64,000 bases of DNA from Tachypleus tridentatus (Eukaryota; Arthropoda; Merostomata; Xiphosura; Limulidae), in contig NC_134831.1 in the NCBI RefSeq assembly GCF_004210375.1, positions 2,046,001 through 2,110,000 of the forward strand. The letters run 5' to 3'. The notes beneath the pieces are model-generated. The model was not told the origin of the DNA. It worked only from the letters and a program-made list of their open reading frames with translations, and searched no databases. Positions 13,201-23,424 of the stretch are shown here, in pieces (position 1 is the first letter of the stretch; each line of letters starts with the position of its first letter). The translations under genes and the position numbers were made by a program.

Positions 13201-16200
13201 TTTATCAAAAACTGTTGGCCTTCTTCTACCAGAATCACATTTCATAATTGCCTTCAATATACAGTCATGTGGAAAAGTTAAATATCATAGATATTTAATC
13301 TCAATTTTAACAATACTGAGAGATTATAGGAATATAACTAAACAATTAAAACTGAAGAAAAGACTTTCCAAGATCTTCTGTAAATGTAATGTACAAAAAT
13401 GCATATTCGAACTAAGGAAAAAGTTAGGACACCCCCACATTTATACCTGCATAAAATGGTTCAACTCACACACAGTTGTATCACACTAGGTGCACGTGAT
13501 TAGATCGTTACTCAGCATTGTAAATGAGGCTTGCCCTATTTAAACCTCAGACATTTAGTTTGGTGTGCTCCTCACTGTTGAAGTGAGAGTGAGCACCATG
13601 GTGAGAGCAAAAGAGCTGTCTGAGGCCTTCAAAAAGAAAATTATAGCAGCTTATGAGTCTGGTAAGGGATTTAAAAAGATCTCAAAAGAGTTTGAAATTG
13701 GCCATTCCACTGTCCAGAAAATAGTCAACAAGTGGAGGGCTTTTAAAACAACTGCCAACATGCCCAGGTCTGGTCGTCCAAGCAAGTTCACCCCGAAAGC
13801 AGACTGCAAGATGCTAAAAGAGGTATCCAAAAACCCTAAAATGTCATCACAGGACCTACAGCAGGCTCTGACTACTGTTGATGTGAAAGTGCATGCCTCT
13901 ACAATCAGAAAGAGACTGCACAAGTTTAACTTGCATGGAAGGTGTGCAAGGAGAAAACCTTTGCTCTCTAAAAGAAACATCAAGGCCAGACTGAAGTTTG
14001 CCAGAGAGAATGTAGACAAAGGCCAGGACTTCTGGAATAATGTTCTTTGGACAGATGAGTCCAAAACTGAATTATTTGAACAGAGGACATATTTGGCACA
14101 AACCAAATACAGGATTCCAGGAAAAGAACCTCATACCAACTGTGAAGCATGGAAGTGGAAGTGTCATGGTTTGGGGCTGCTTTGCTGCAGCAGGACCTAG
14201 TCAGTTCACAATCATAGAATCTACCATGAATTCTACTGTGTATCAGAGGGTGCTTGAGGATCATGTGAGACCATCTGTAAGAAAATTAAAACTGAAGTGG
14301 AACTGGACCCTGCAACACGACAATAACCTAAAACATACCAGTAAATCCACCAAGGACTGGCTAAGAAATGGAGAGTCCTGGAATGACCGAGTCAAAGCAC
14401 AGATCTCAATCCCATTGAGATGCTGTGGGGTGACTTGAAATGTGCTGTACATGCAAGAAACCCCTCAAACATCTCACAGCTGAAAGAATTCTGCATTGAG
14501 GAGTGGGGCAAACTTTCTTTAGACCGATGTCAGAGACTGGTAGATGGCTACAAGAAGCATGTCACTGCAGTTATTTCAGCCAAAGGGGGTAACACTAGCT
14601 ATTAGGGGGTAGGGTGTCCTAACTTTTTCTTCAGTTAGAATATGCATTTTTGTAGAATTACATTTACAGAAGATCTTGAGAAGTCTTTTCTTCAGTTTTA
14701 ATTGTTTAGTTATATTCCTATAATCTCTCGGTATCGCTAAAATTGAGATTAAATATCTATATATCCAAAAATGTTACAAAAATACACAGGCTTTCATCGG
14801 GTGTCATAACTTTTTCACATGACTGTACATTTTGATCTTCATCTCATTGTTACCTTCAGAAGAAGACAGTAATTTAACACTTCTTTTTCTTGAACTTTCT
14901 TTGTTTGACCATACTCACCCAAGTATCTGACTACACTCAACATAAACCACTTGTCAACCCTACAACTACAGAAAAAGAAACTATTTCAAAAACTTGGAAA
15001 ACTTGCTGAGGTACCATCAATATGAAAAACACATCATCATGGGCATTAATGACTAGAACTTCTCTAAAAATTGCATCAGTTTCTTGAAAATACCTCTTTA
15101 GAATTTTTGGATGTTACTAAGAACTTTATCAAAATTCTGTTACTGTTCTAAATAAGGAAACCTACTTTTATTACCTCTACAACCTTTCACAGGAAAAAGG
15201 AGAACTAACTCATTTCTTCTGTAAGAGAATAATAAAAACCAGCTTATTAGAAATAGCATTGATTTAATGATATTTACTGTCTCTAATAGAGGCCTGGCAT
15301 GGCCACATGATAATGACACAACTTGTAATCTGAGGGTCGTGGGTTCAAATTCCTGTCGCATCAAACGTGCTCGCTCTTTTAGCTGTGGGGGCTGAAAGGG
15401 TGTGACAGTCAATCCCACTATTCATTGATAAAATAATAGCCTAAGAGTTGGTGGTGGGTGGTGATGACTAGCTGCCTTCTCTCCAGTCTATCACTGCTAA
15501 ATTAAGGATTGCTAGTGCAAATAGTCCTCATGTAGTTTTGTATGAAACTCAAACCAAACGTGTAACAGCATTTTTAACTATCCTCCCTTTTTAATGAAGA
15601 AAATACCATAGAAACCAGCAGTGTACCTGTAACTGTCAAAACACAATATTCTAATTCATGAACATGTGAAAACATAATCTAAAACAACTTCATCTTTCTT
15701 TTACTGGATGCAAACTTCTCAAACTAACACACCTGCAAGTGATGACAATCTTATAAGTCCTACAAGTAATAATCAACTTTTTCCCCATGTCTCCAGTATA
15801 ATTAACCCTTTAAATATAATTCTTTCAAATGTAAAATCCAGTTTCTTTGCTAAGGTCTCAGTTTCTGTCCAAACATTACCTAAAACTCATCTTACTAAAA
15901 TTAAAGCAGAATGATTGTCATTCATATAGTAAAATTTGTTATCCAGTCTTAAAGTTCATAAAACTGCAGATTCTGCAACCAAAAAAAATACTTCAAAATT
16001 ATGATGGAAATTACTTAAACAACACACATCTTCATTTATTTTATACAGTGTAAAGAATGAAACCACCATTATATAAGACAGAATCAACTAACTCTTAGAG
16101 AGCATTTAGATTACTATAAATCTTCTGTTAACACTGAAAAAGACCTGCTCATTGCCCAACACTTCAACTGACCCACTGATTATATAAAAACACAGTGGAA

Positions 16201-18544
16201 ATGAGTCACAGCTGCAACAATTTTTTGAAAGCTAATTTCCAGGTCATCATGGTGGTCTGTTATGATATCACTCTAACATTTCTTACACTTTATTTAGTCA
16301 TTCCCAGTTGATGAAGAAAGGTCCACCTTGTAAAAGGCCTTGAGTTGTATAGTTTCATGTTTTTGTTTTGATGTTATTCTAGGTTTGTAACATTTATGGT
16401 GTAATTTTTATTTGTTGATTATTTTTAGATACTTTCACAAAATCTTGAGTTTTTCATTCCTATCTTACACAGGAAAACAAGACTTCTTTACATCTCTTTT
16501 TCATCTAACAGTTTTTAATTTTGGAAAAGATACACTGTACTGTGTAATGCTTTGCAGTCTTAAGGGAGATTTCTTTTTCATTATACCCAATCATCTTTCC
16601 AACTTCATGTTTTTCAGGCTTCTTTCTTTATGAATTAGTACTCAACATACAGGGAAAAGAGTAGCTACCATCTATACGTGCCCTTAGTTTTCCAATCAAA
16701 ATACCCCATATGTAAAAATAATTGTTTTTATATTTATGTAAGTAAACAAGGCAGTATTTTATACATCTTAAATCATACCTGAAGTGAATATGTCCCAAAT
16801 ATGTTTAAAATGCAGCTATACTGATAGGATAGGCATATTTAGTACAGCTGAGTAGCTGTTGTTATAATAAACTCTTTCATTTTTAATTTATTCAGTATTT
16901 ACCTGTAAACTGTAGGTTTTTGACACAGAAAATGTTAGAAAATGTCAAGAAACTTCTGAGATGGAACATCAGAACAAAAGTGATCCAACTGTTACTGGTA
17001 TGAAAAACTGTTTACTATTCTTATTGTCATATATTCATGCATAAAATATCTATCTTGATAAACAGTTAATTCTTCTAAGGGAGTTACTTAATCCCTGGAC
17101 AACATCTGTAAGAAGTTGCAGTATCTCACTGTAAGTTGTAGTCACAGTTCAAGGTTGTGAGGGAAAACACTTTTATTATCTAATACACACTTAAAATCAC
17201 AAATTTCTCACTGTATAGTAAATGGGTCGAATCCCCTGCATATCACCCCAACAATCCAGATTCCATGAAGTTGTCTGTTTCAGCACAAGATGGTGATAAA
17301 AGTCAAGATGATAGAAATTCTGCAAGAGGAGCTCCTTTGGTACCTTCTTCAAGTGTTTCAGATCCACAGTCTATGTACAGAAATGTTTCTGAGCCTTCTT
17401 CAAGTGATTCAGATCCACAGTCTATGTACAGAAATGTTTCTGAGCCTTCGAATGTAACCATAAGCGTAAGTTAAATGTAAAAGCTTTCTAATTTTAAAGT
17501 TTTTGGAAAGCAGACAGGACTTAAATTATTTATATTTGCAACAAATAAATTAAGTAATGAAAAGAATGCTCACTTATTTTCAAATACCTTTGATTAAAGT
17601 ATCAAAGTTACATTTCTTTTGAGAAAATAAACACCAACTTCATTTTAATATTTTTCTCATCAGAAGTTTGTGAAATGTAACGATATGTTTTTTTAGCTCC
17701 TATTTCATTCTAAATTTTATAATGATAGTAACTTTTCCTATTTTTTACAAAGTTTTCTGGTTATTTAACATTTGAAAGATAAAATGTTACATACAGCATA
17801 AACTTTGGGTTTTCAGTAATCCGTTCTCTTTGTGTTTCTGAAAATCACAGTGTTCATTTTTTCAGTTGGAATAAAATAAGGGAAGGAAAATATTTGCAAT
17901 GAAATGACAAAGGTGAGGCTTAATATAGTCGTAGGAAATATAATAGTCTCTTTGAAAATTGATTTAAGCTTCCTTATTACTTTAAGTTTTTGGAATGACA
18001 ACACCTTTACATTAGACTTTTTTCTAAACACCAGTAAGTACTATAAAATATTGTATCCATAAACTGCTTGTGTTTTATTTATTTGCAACTTAGTAGTTAT
18101 TGTTTGGCTAGACTTCATAACAACTTATAATTAAGTGCTTTTTGATGATTTCATGAAACTTTCATTATTGTGTTATTATCACATCTTTTAGTTGAAATGT
18201 TTTAATATATTTTACTTCTCAACATTGGTGTAAAAATTGAGAATGTTTCTGCACTGTGGTTAGTTTCATATCATTTTTTGTAATTTTTTTAATTTCTGAA
18301 TTTTGTATTTTATCCAATATTGTGCACAAGGAGATGATAAAAAGAGCTGCCACGTTTAGCTTGGAAATGTTCTTTGTTATGTAACGGTACTTGTCCCTCT
18401 GATTAGTTTTTCTCTCTCTGTAGAAATATCTTTTATTCTTCACAATATTAATGTTTTCTTTTATTTCTACTGTAGGAAGAAAACCAGCTACTGTTAGAAG
18501 CACAGGAAGTAAAACAGAGAACATTGGGAGTTACAAATTATTGA
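720..18544 (+). CDS. PSIP1/LEDGF- or HDGFL2-like chromatin protein, C-terminal part (nine exons)
   Basis: Proteins of this family tether partners to chromatin in the nucleus: an N-terminal PWWP domain reads methylated histone H3K36 and a C-terminal IBD binds short motifs in partner proteins. Nine exons are read here: 720-1283, 1700-1764, 2771-2856, 9416-9486, 9840-9941, 10484-10588, 16916-16997, 17284-17465 and 18476-18544. All have AG/GT borders and matching phases, summing to 1326 nt (441 aa plus stop). Order of parts: Lys/Glu/Ser/Thr-rich linker (residues ~1-209), charged helix (~210-238), IBD (~239-330), acidic Ser/Asp-rich tail. The IBD matches human LEDGF at IKNSL, DRC.SALNEL, RKFK and YHKFKN. 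The PWWP domain is not in the window and should lie upstream. LEDGF and HDGFL2 share this layout and arthropods may have a single ancestor-type gene, so no symbol is given. The first exon starts at an acceptor, so the gene begins outside. Exon borders are by eye. Confidence 0.85.
1700..1764 (+). CDS. Small exon of LEDGF-like gene
   Basis: A 65-nt exon follows a long T-run acceptor (TTTTTTTTCTAG) and ends at a GTAAGT donor. It enters in phase 0, leaves two bases of a split Val codon, and encodes a Ser/Lys/Gly-rich stretch (SSSKDGYSLGKDNHLGKV) in keeping with the linker. Confidence 0.6.
2771..2856 (+). CDS. Exon: charged Lys/Glu helix of LEDGF-like gene
   Basis: The acceptor is ACATTTAG and the donor GTAAGT. 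The 86-nt exon completes the Val codon from the previous exon and encodes an alternating Lys/Glu/Arg helix (AKKEEKEQIKREKLEKNKR onward). This matches the charged helical segment that precedes the IBD in LEDGF and HDGFL2. It ends with one base of a split codon that is completed by the next exon, 6.5 kb away beyond a LINE. Confidence 0.75.
3375..8640 (+). mobile_element. I/Jockey-group LINE copy 1, full-length layout, decayed
   Basis: A non-LTR retrotransposon lies in the sense direction in the intron between exons 2771-2856 and 9416-9486. Parts in order: 5' UTR (3375-~3925); ORF1 with gag-like CCHC zinc knuckles (RCFQCQRFSHSKMSC at ~4408, and two more) followed by CPKWLKEKEVQR; ORF2 with apurinic endonuclease (starts IQWNCRG at ~5113, LGDFNGHH at ~5490); reverse transcriptase (YVDD at ~7030-7041); and an RNase H-like domain (IPIYTGG, FTAELYAIS) at ~7890-8150. 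An RNase H after the RT fits I-group clades rather than Jockey proper. ORF2 is broken by many stops and frameshifts, so the copy is dead. The 3' UTR seen in copy 2 is not recognisable beyond ~8640. Confidence 0.9.
9416..9486 (+). CDS. Exon: IBD part 1
   Basis: Acceptor TTTTTTGCAG, donor GTAATG. It encodes the first IBD helix (SLLESRLCELDEIIKNSLSF then ASM). Aligned with human LEDGF, the IKNSL core is kept but the I365-D366 pair reads Phe-Ala. D366 is the main integrase- and partner-contacting residue in human LEDGF. Confidence 0.85.
9609..9820 (+). repeat. Two-unit ~106-bp tandem duplication in intron
   Basis: Two imperfect copies of a ~106-bp AT-rich segment lie back to back just before exon 9840. 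Shared landmarks are TTTTTGTTTGTAA, AATTGATATCCAT, TCAATGAAT and CATGTGTTTGAGGTAA. This is a local duplication with no coding content. Confidence 0.65.
9840..9941 (+). CDS. Exon: IBD part 2
   Basis: Acceptor CCACTTAG, donor GTATGT, phase 0 on both sides, 34 codons. It starts DIDRCMSALNELDNLPIT, aligning with human DVNRCIEALDELASLQVT, and ends at HTIRK (human TTLKK). This is the second helix pair of the IBD. Confidence 0.87.
10484..10588 (+). CDS. Exon: IBD part 3
   Basis: Acceptor TGTGTCATAG, donor GTGAGT, 35 codons, phase 0 on both sides. It encodes CRKFKKSDVIKQKAEYLYHK then FKNQLL, aligning with human [20 protein letters not shown]. The Phe406 equivalent is kept. Val408 is replaced by Lys. 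Confidence 0.87.
11120..11650 (+). repeat. Three diverged tandem repeats in intron
   Basis: Three related blocks start near 11126, 11376 and 11513. Each carries TATTGTAATAA...AGA, AATAATTTGTCTTGT, a GGGTTCTTAAGTAA-like piece, and TTTGACATAAAAAA. The units are clearly diverged, so this is an old minisatellite. The rest of the 10589-12880 intron shows nothing recognisable. Confidence 0.5.
13262..14825 (+). mobile_element. Tc1-type DNA transposon with IR/DR ends
   Basis: The ends are inverted repeats starting CAGTCATGTG, flanked by TA at 13260-13261 and 14826-14827, as expected for Tc1/mariner. The left repeat (13262-13436) and right repeat (14612-14825) each hold an outer and an inner copy of a GAAAAAGTTA-GACACCC motif, the IR/DR layout of the Sleeping Beauty-like Tc1 group. 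The left repeat lacks about 40 bp present in the right one. It is inserted inside the larger inverted-repeat element, so it is younger than that element. Confidence 0.9.
13598..14605 (+). pseudogene. Broken Tc1 transposase (DD34E type)
   Basis: The enzyme would cut and paste the transposon. It starts at MVRAKELSEAFKKKI with two helix-turn-helix parts (GFKKISKEF.IGHSTVQKIV, then STIRKRLHKFNLHGR) and a GRPSKFT hook. The catalytic acidic residues are visible in WTDESK, QHDN and NPIEMLW. The coding frame changes near 14080-14095 and again near 14370, and the LEWPSQ motif has TGA in place of Trp at 14384-14386. No functional protein is expected. Full length would be about 335-340 aa, normal for the family. 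Confidence 0.88.
15291..15560 (+). mobile_element. tRNA-Lys-like SINE, old copy
   Basis: The head is GGCCTGGCATGGCC, the B-box region reads GGGTCGTGGGTTCAAATTC, and the body has GGTGGTGATGACTAGCTGCC and CTGCTAAATTA. The 3' end is diverged (TAGTTTTGTATGAAACTC). It is nested in the inverted-repeat element. It is the most diverged complete SINE copy in this gene. Confidence 0.85.
16916..16997 (+). CDS. Tail exon of LEDGF-like gene
   Basis: It is read as VFDTENVRKCQETSEMEHQN onward, hydrophilic like the tail after the IBD in LEDGF. It has an acceptor at 16914-16915 and donor GTATGA. A second acceptor 21 bases upstream (16894-16895), with a better pyrimidine tract, would open a different frame giving a Leu-rich peptide. 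I prefer the hydrophilic reading because it joins in phase to the next two exons. Confidence 0.55.
17284..17465 (+). CDS. Tail exon with internal 51-bp duplication
   Basis: Acceptor TTGTCTGTTTCAG and a perfect GTAAGT donor. The 182-nt exon encodes an acidic Ser/Asp/Gln-rich tail. A 17-residue block (SSSVSDPQSMYRNVSEP) is repeated in tandem at 17346-17396 and 17397-17447, with one Val/Asp change between copies. The duplication keeps the frame. Confidence 0.7.
18476..18544 (+). CDS. Last coding exon of LEDGF-like gene
   Basis: Acceptor TTTCTACTGTAG, then EENQLLLEAQEVKQRTLGV and TNY, ending at TGA (18542-18544). It joins in phase 0 to the previous exon. The short charged C-terminus fits the family. 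Confidence 0.7.
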   Translation, partial: EENQLLLEAQEVKQRTLGVTNY

Positions 18545-18691
18545 TTTGGAGAAATATTTATTTCTGTGCAGGGATGCATTTTGAATATTTATTTTTTCTT
18601 GAATTATTTACTAATTTGTTTTTTATGTAAGAAAATGACACCAAAATTATTATTAAATAGAGTATATTTACTTATGAATTATTGATGCAAT

Positions 18692-18697
18692 AATAAA
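18692..18697 (+). terminator. Candidate polyadenylation signal of LEDGF-like gene
   Basis: AATAAA lies 148 bases after the stop codon in AT-rich sequence. It is the first canonical signal after the stop. Others follow near 19170-19185. Confidence 0.45.
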
Positions 18698-20943
18698 AAT
18701 TGAGGACCATATGTTAAGGTTTTGGAAGTAACAAATTGTGTTAAAACATACTGACGTTTTTTTCTTTGTCCTCTGAGGTAAAACGAATTACTATGTTTAG
18801 TTTGGAAACATGTTATTGGTATTCTTTTCCTTTGTTATTGATCAGTATTTGTATATTTCTGATTGGTTTCTCTAGTATTTTACTCAGTAGAAATGTAACT
18901 GGTTTGTAAAAATATCTTTTTATCATCATCAACCGATATTCTCATGGTCCAGTGGGTGCTTACATTTATAACTATATAAGTGTTCTAAAAGATTTCATGT
19001 CTAAAACACAGTCTTGGGCTAATTTTAGGGCTCAAATCCATGTTATGTAAGCATTGAATAAAATCATCCATTTCTTTTCATCTTTGTTGAACATAGTCGC
19101 TGTGTGACATCAAAAGAAACTTGATTGAAACAAGTTCATCACTATATATTGGCTGGTACTTGAAATACAGTATTAATAAATAAACGTTTGTTTGGTTTTA
19201 ATGTGTGAACTACTGGTAATTTAACAACCTTATTAGTATGTTTTCACCATTTTATTTTTCAAACAAGATCAGTGCTTCACAAATATGTTAAGTAACTTTT
19301 GTTGTAAATTGTCACTGTTGAGTCGTTTCAATGCATTAAACCTCATTTAAATGCATGTATATCCACATACACATGAAACAAACAGACATCAGCTATAGAT
19401 AACATAATTTGTTCATGTGTAACGTGAATATTTGGATCGAATTATACTTTTAAACCATTACTAGTACAGGCCTATAAGATGCAAATATAGGTGTATCGTT
19501 AAAATCCATGCGTTATGCCATTAAATAATTTTACATACTAGACCTAATGCTAATAAATCTTGTAAACGTTAACAAACAATCTCACAAACAAGTCGATTTT
19601 CTCTAAATTTAAAACATCAGTCATCAGCTTAGAAGGTAAAGGTATTTAATTAAAACTCATTTAGGTCCAGTTTTGTACCACTTGTTTATCTTGAAGTAGA
19701 TAATGAAAACTTAGGAGTCGTACACCTACAGTCTCACACTATGCACACAGCGTTTTGGTGCGTCAGTTTAACAACATAACTAATGAAGCGGCATTTAAAT
19801 TTGTAGCCATTTCTGGTCATAGTCATTCCAAGTTGCTGATATTTAACCTTGTACCGATGGTCCATCCAAATCCTCAGTTCAAAGCTCTAAACGAAAAAAA
19901 AATAAAAATTCTCTATACAATGGGAAAGTCGTACTTGTTTACCTCCCGTATAGCAAATGGTGAGACTAGTTCCGTTTTCATTCGCGGTTGTTACAAAATT
20001 AAGTTTTTAGCCTAATCCTTCGAGAATTGGATAATAAATATATATATAAAATAATCTCACGAATTAGCGCGAAAATAAATTTAACTGTGATCATGAAATA
20101 TAGAAAAAAGTGGTATTAAATAGTGAAGCAAATAGCATTAATTTTCTTGTAATAGTTAAACATGAAATTGTGACTCAAAAATATAAAACCACTATTCAGA
20201 TTTATAGAGATATGTTTACAATTTTGGTTTGAAAACATGCAGAATTTAAATATACTATAAATTAGTTTTATTATTGAAAATTGCAACTGCATTTGTTAAA
20301 ACCATAAATTTTCTTCAGTAGAAAGTTTACTGAATTATAATTTGAGAATTACAGGACGCTATATAACTAAAAGGCTTATAGTACCTTGTTCTAGATTATT
20401 ATATAAATGTTATTTTACATAATGCATAGAATGAGTATATAAAAAGCGATGTCATTATACGTTTATTTATACTACACTTCATTTTAGTTTTGAATTAACT
20501 GAAAACAAGGTTGTCTTTAAAAGAAAGAATCGTGAACTCAAATTATAAAATTGGACTGATCTGTGAATTCGGTTTACAGTATTCTTATTGGTTGCGATTT
20601 TTAAAGCGTTATAGTTTTTTTAGAATTATATAATTGTTATTTATATACTTTTTTATGAGAATGACTTTTTCACAAAATCTTCAACCTACGAAGCAAAATC
20701 TCACCCTCCTCCCTGTGCCCTGGGCATGAAGGAGGTGCTTGATTCTCTATATCCAGATCGCGGAATCATAAACATGCCTGTTTTTAGAGTCATGGCCTCC
20801 TTATAATATTCTCTCTTAGACCCTTAACCGGGGGTATTCCTAATAGTTAAACTCACTCAATGGGGAGTTATTTCATATCGTCAAATAACGTCAAATGTAA
20901 TATAGTTAATCGACTTCCCACATGTTGTATTTTTTGTCGGGGA

Positions 20944-20959
20944 GACGAGTTAACTCGTC
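20944..20959. repeat. 16-bp perfect palindrome in possible transposon relic
   Basis: GACGAGTTAACTCGTC is self-complementary. About 120 bases upstream, TTAACCGGGGGTATTCC has the TTAA-CC look of piggyBac ends. ACGAG...CTCGT palindromes are common in piggyBac-like non-autonomous elements. No matching right end was found, so family membership is a guess. Confidence 0.3.
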
Positions 20960-22871
20960 CTGATGTAGTTTGACCATTTTTCAAACGGAGTGGCCGTTTT
21001 ATCTCGTCTGAGCATTTATTTCTTCTTTAACAGCTATTCTATGTTGTTTACCGGATGGTTTGGTAATGTGGCTATATACTGGTGATATAATGTAGCAGTT
21101 TTTATCACTGAAAGAATGGTAAGTAAAATAGTAAATAAAAACAAATTGTTTTTATTGTGGGATCTAGGAGAAACGTATTAAAGTAAACACTTCACAGAAA
21201 ATAGTTTTTACCATAAGTGAACACTAATATTTACCAAAATAAAAATAAACCAACAAAAACGCTTAAAAGTAAACATAACTTTGTTACTTAGTGTACAGTG
21301 CCCTTATGGGATAAAGTTAAGTTTTCAGACTTAAAAGGCTAAAAATTGGGGTTAGATTCGCCGTAGTGGAACAGCAGGTAACCCGAGAGGTTTTACTCAT
21401 AACAAGCGTTCATTTCCACAACTCTCTTTAGCTGACGTTTAAATTATATAAAAAATATAACATGTAAGATTATGCTCAGAATAGAAATAACGTGAGAATA
21501 ATCTGAGTTAACCTGTTCTCACAGTAGTTTTGTACGATCTGTATAGAAATTCGTGAATGTTTGATGGTGGGGATCTACTAAAGTTAACGTGACATCTATT
21601 AAATGATTTAAAAATATATATTTTGTTTAGTATCAGAGGTTAGGTGAACATCATTAGACAAACCTCTTGGCATGTTTGAAGAAGTAAAAACACTAGATAC
21701 GATGTTAATAAAAACAACAACTAGGTAAATAAATAGCGTTTTAGGCCTAAATCTTTTCGTCTCCAAGTGTTAGCTTGCTCGCTTGCATTTTACGACGGCA
21801 ACAACAGAAAGAAGTGTCAAACGTGGTTCTATATGCGACGTAACATTACTGCTGAGAAAAATAGGTTAAACAATTGCTAAGTGTTTAATGTTTTTGTTTT
21901 CAGAGGATGGCGTTTTAAGCTAGAGCGTGTCGTTAGATCGTCTTACATAGTTTGTTGTAAGGCGAAATGTTAGTTTAAATAAAAATATATTTTTATCTGA
22001 AGTGTAAAGGTGTTTTTTCTTTTACCTTTTATCAAAATGTGCAAATCCGTCCAGTATGCACTACAAATATTTAGAGACAACAACGAATATAAAATGTTTA
22101 TATTTGTTTGCAATTTCTCGCCGGTTTGCAACTCTTTCAGACCTGCGGATTTTCACATCAGAAAGAAAAAAAACATTCCGGAGCCTTAATGAAAAATACA
22201 CTAAAATAGAAACAATTGGTCACAAGCACCAGATAAACTTTACTTCAACCGTTTAGAATATAAATTTATTGAAAATATCAATATTTAAAGAAAAATATTT
22301 ACTTCTATTTGTTCAAAAATTTCTGTTTGCAAAATTTATATCAGTAAAAGTACAGTGTACTTATTTATTAATGGCTCGGATGGACTTGCTTTAGTTCATA
22401 AAGTAGTTCAGTATTTGAAATTATGGTTGTTACCTGAAAGCGTAAATCAACTTCAATATTTAGCCTGTTTCTAAATTTGGTCAGGGATTTAGTTTAGAGA
22501 GAGATAAGTCTGACGAATTCTCTCCCCAACAGGGGTGTTCAGGAACCTTGTAGTTCCTCTTCATCCCCGTCCGAGGAAGATTATTTATCTATCTGTGCAT
22601 GGAAGTGTTTCTATATTTAAATTTCGTTTGTTTGATGTGATGAAGTGAGGTGAGGCAGTATGAACTCGTCGAATGAGAATGCCGAGCGAAAAGAAGGGCT
22701 TTCTTTCTTACACCTCTAGCTAGCATTTATGAGTTTGTGTATCGACTTCTAGGAAGGTAGGCTATGCAAAAAGATAATACAAAATCTAACTTGATGGGCT
22801 TAGAATTGTATGATTGGTTGAAGTATGTCACCTAATGACTTATGGGATACCGCGCTAATGCTTTGTTTGGC

Positions 22872-22990
22872 TATAAAAGTATCGTGTTCTCAGAGTTTAT
22901 TTCTCTCTATATTTTGTCTCTCTGTTTTGCTGTTTATATTCTTTTGTGTCGAAAGGATCTCTCTTTACTCCAAGCAAACTAGTTGAAGTC
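22872..22990 (+). promoter_or_regulatory. Possible TATA promoter
   Basis: TATAAAAG (22872-22879) lies about 25-30 bases before a TCTCAGAG initiator-like site, followed by a pyrimidine-rich leader. No coding sequence is seen downstream before a SINE scrap at 23393. It could belong to an unrecognised gene or a lone repeat end. Confidence 0.3.
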
Positions 22991-23392
22991 AACGTAGAGT
23001 AAGAATTCGTTTAGTGTACAATTTCATGTTATTGTGATCTATATTTTTAATATTTTTATTTAGGTAGTTGTTTACTAGAGGGAGTTCATCGCGATGATAA
23101 CATAATATCTAGAAGGTTGTTTTTTTTTAGTAAGTTGAAATTCTAGGTCCACTTAATGATTTATTCAGTGAGGTATCCAATCAACGAGTTATGAAGTTTA
23201 ATTAACTTTATTTATTTCAGTATCAGTGAGTGAAAGTTACTTGCTTCTATTTATGTGATTCGGTTGATCGATGAGTTAACGTGTTTGTTATCGATTGATT
23301 ATCGAGAAAATTCCTAAAGTAAGTTTGTAAGTGAGTAAGTCGTACGTTAACCTTCGTAATTTCTGTTCAAACGATATCTGTTTATTACAAAT

Positions 23393-23424
23393 GGCGTGCC
23401 TTAACCACCTAGCTATGCCGGACC
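23393..23424 (-). mobile_element. Short fragment of SINE head
   Basis: On the minus strand this reads as the first ~30 bases of the tRNA-like SINE head (GTCCGGCATAGCTAGGTGG onward). The rest of the element is absent. Confidence 0.55.

Larger units (their letters stand above)
12881..16380. mobile_element. Unclassified element with ~190-bp terminal inverted repeats, carrying nested insertions
   Basis: The left end (12881-13076) and the reverse complement of the right end (16201-16380) align over their whole length. Shared pieces include ACAAAAA.ATGAAAC, TCTTCATCA, AATAAAGTG, CACCATGATGAC and GCAG.TGT.ACTCAT. The interior is non-coding by eye and holds a Tc1 transposon (13262-14825) and a SINE (15291-15560). 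Without these about 1.66 kb remains. The repeats contain CTGATGA-plus-hairpin sequence. No target duplication was found. It could be a DNA transposon derivative, a Penelope-like element with inverted pseudo-LTRs, or another inverted-repeat element. The family is left open. Confidence 0.6.

Noticed and set aside
16896-16997. Alternative acceptor at 16894-16895 for the LEDGF-like tail exon
   Set aside because: Its pyrimidine tract is better, but the product is Leu-rich, and its 20-base longer exon would break phase with the next exons.
19755-20015. 86-codon open frame as a gene
   Set aside because: No recognisable domain, biased start or splice context; length is within chance for this region.
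22636-23392. Solo LTR (TG...CA ends, TATA box, ATGGCG after the end)
   Set aside because: No target duplication or second copy seen, and the supposed primer site is the reverse of a SINE head.
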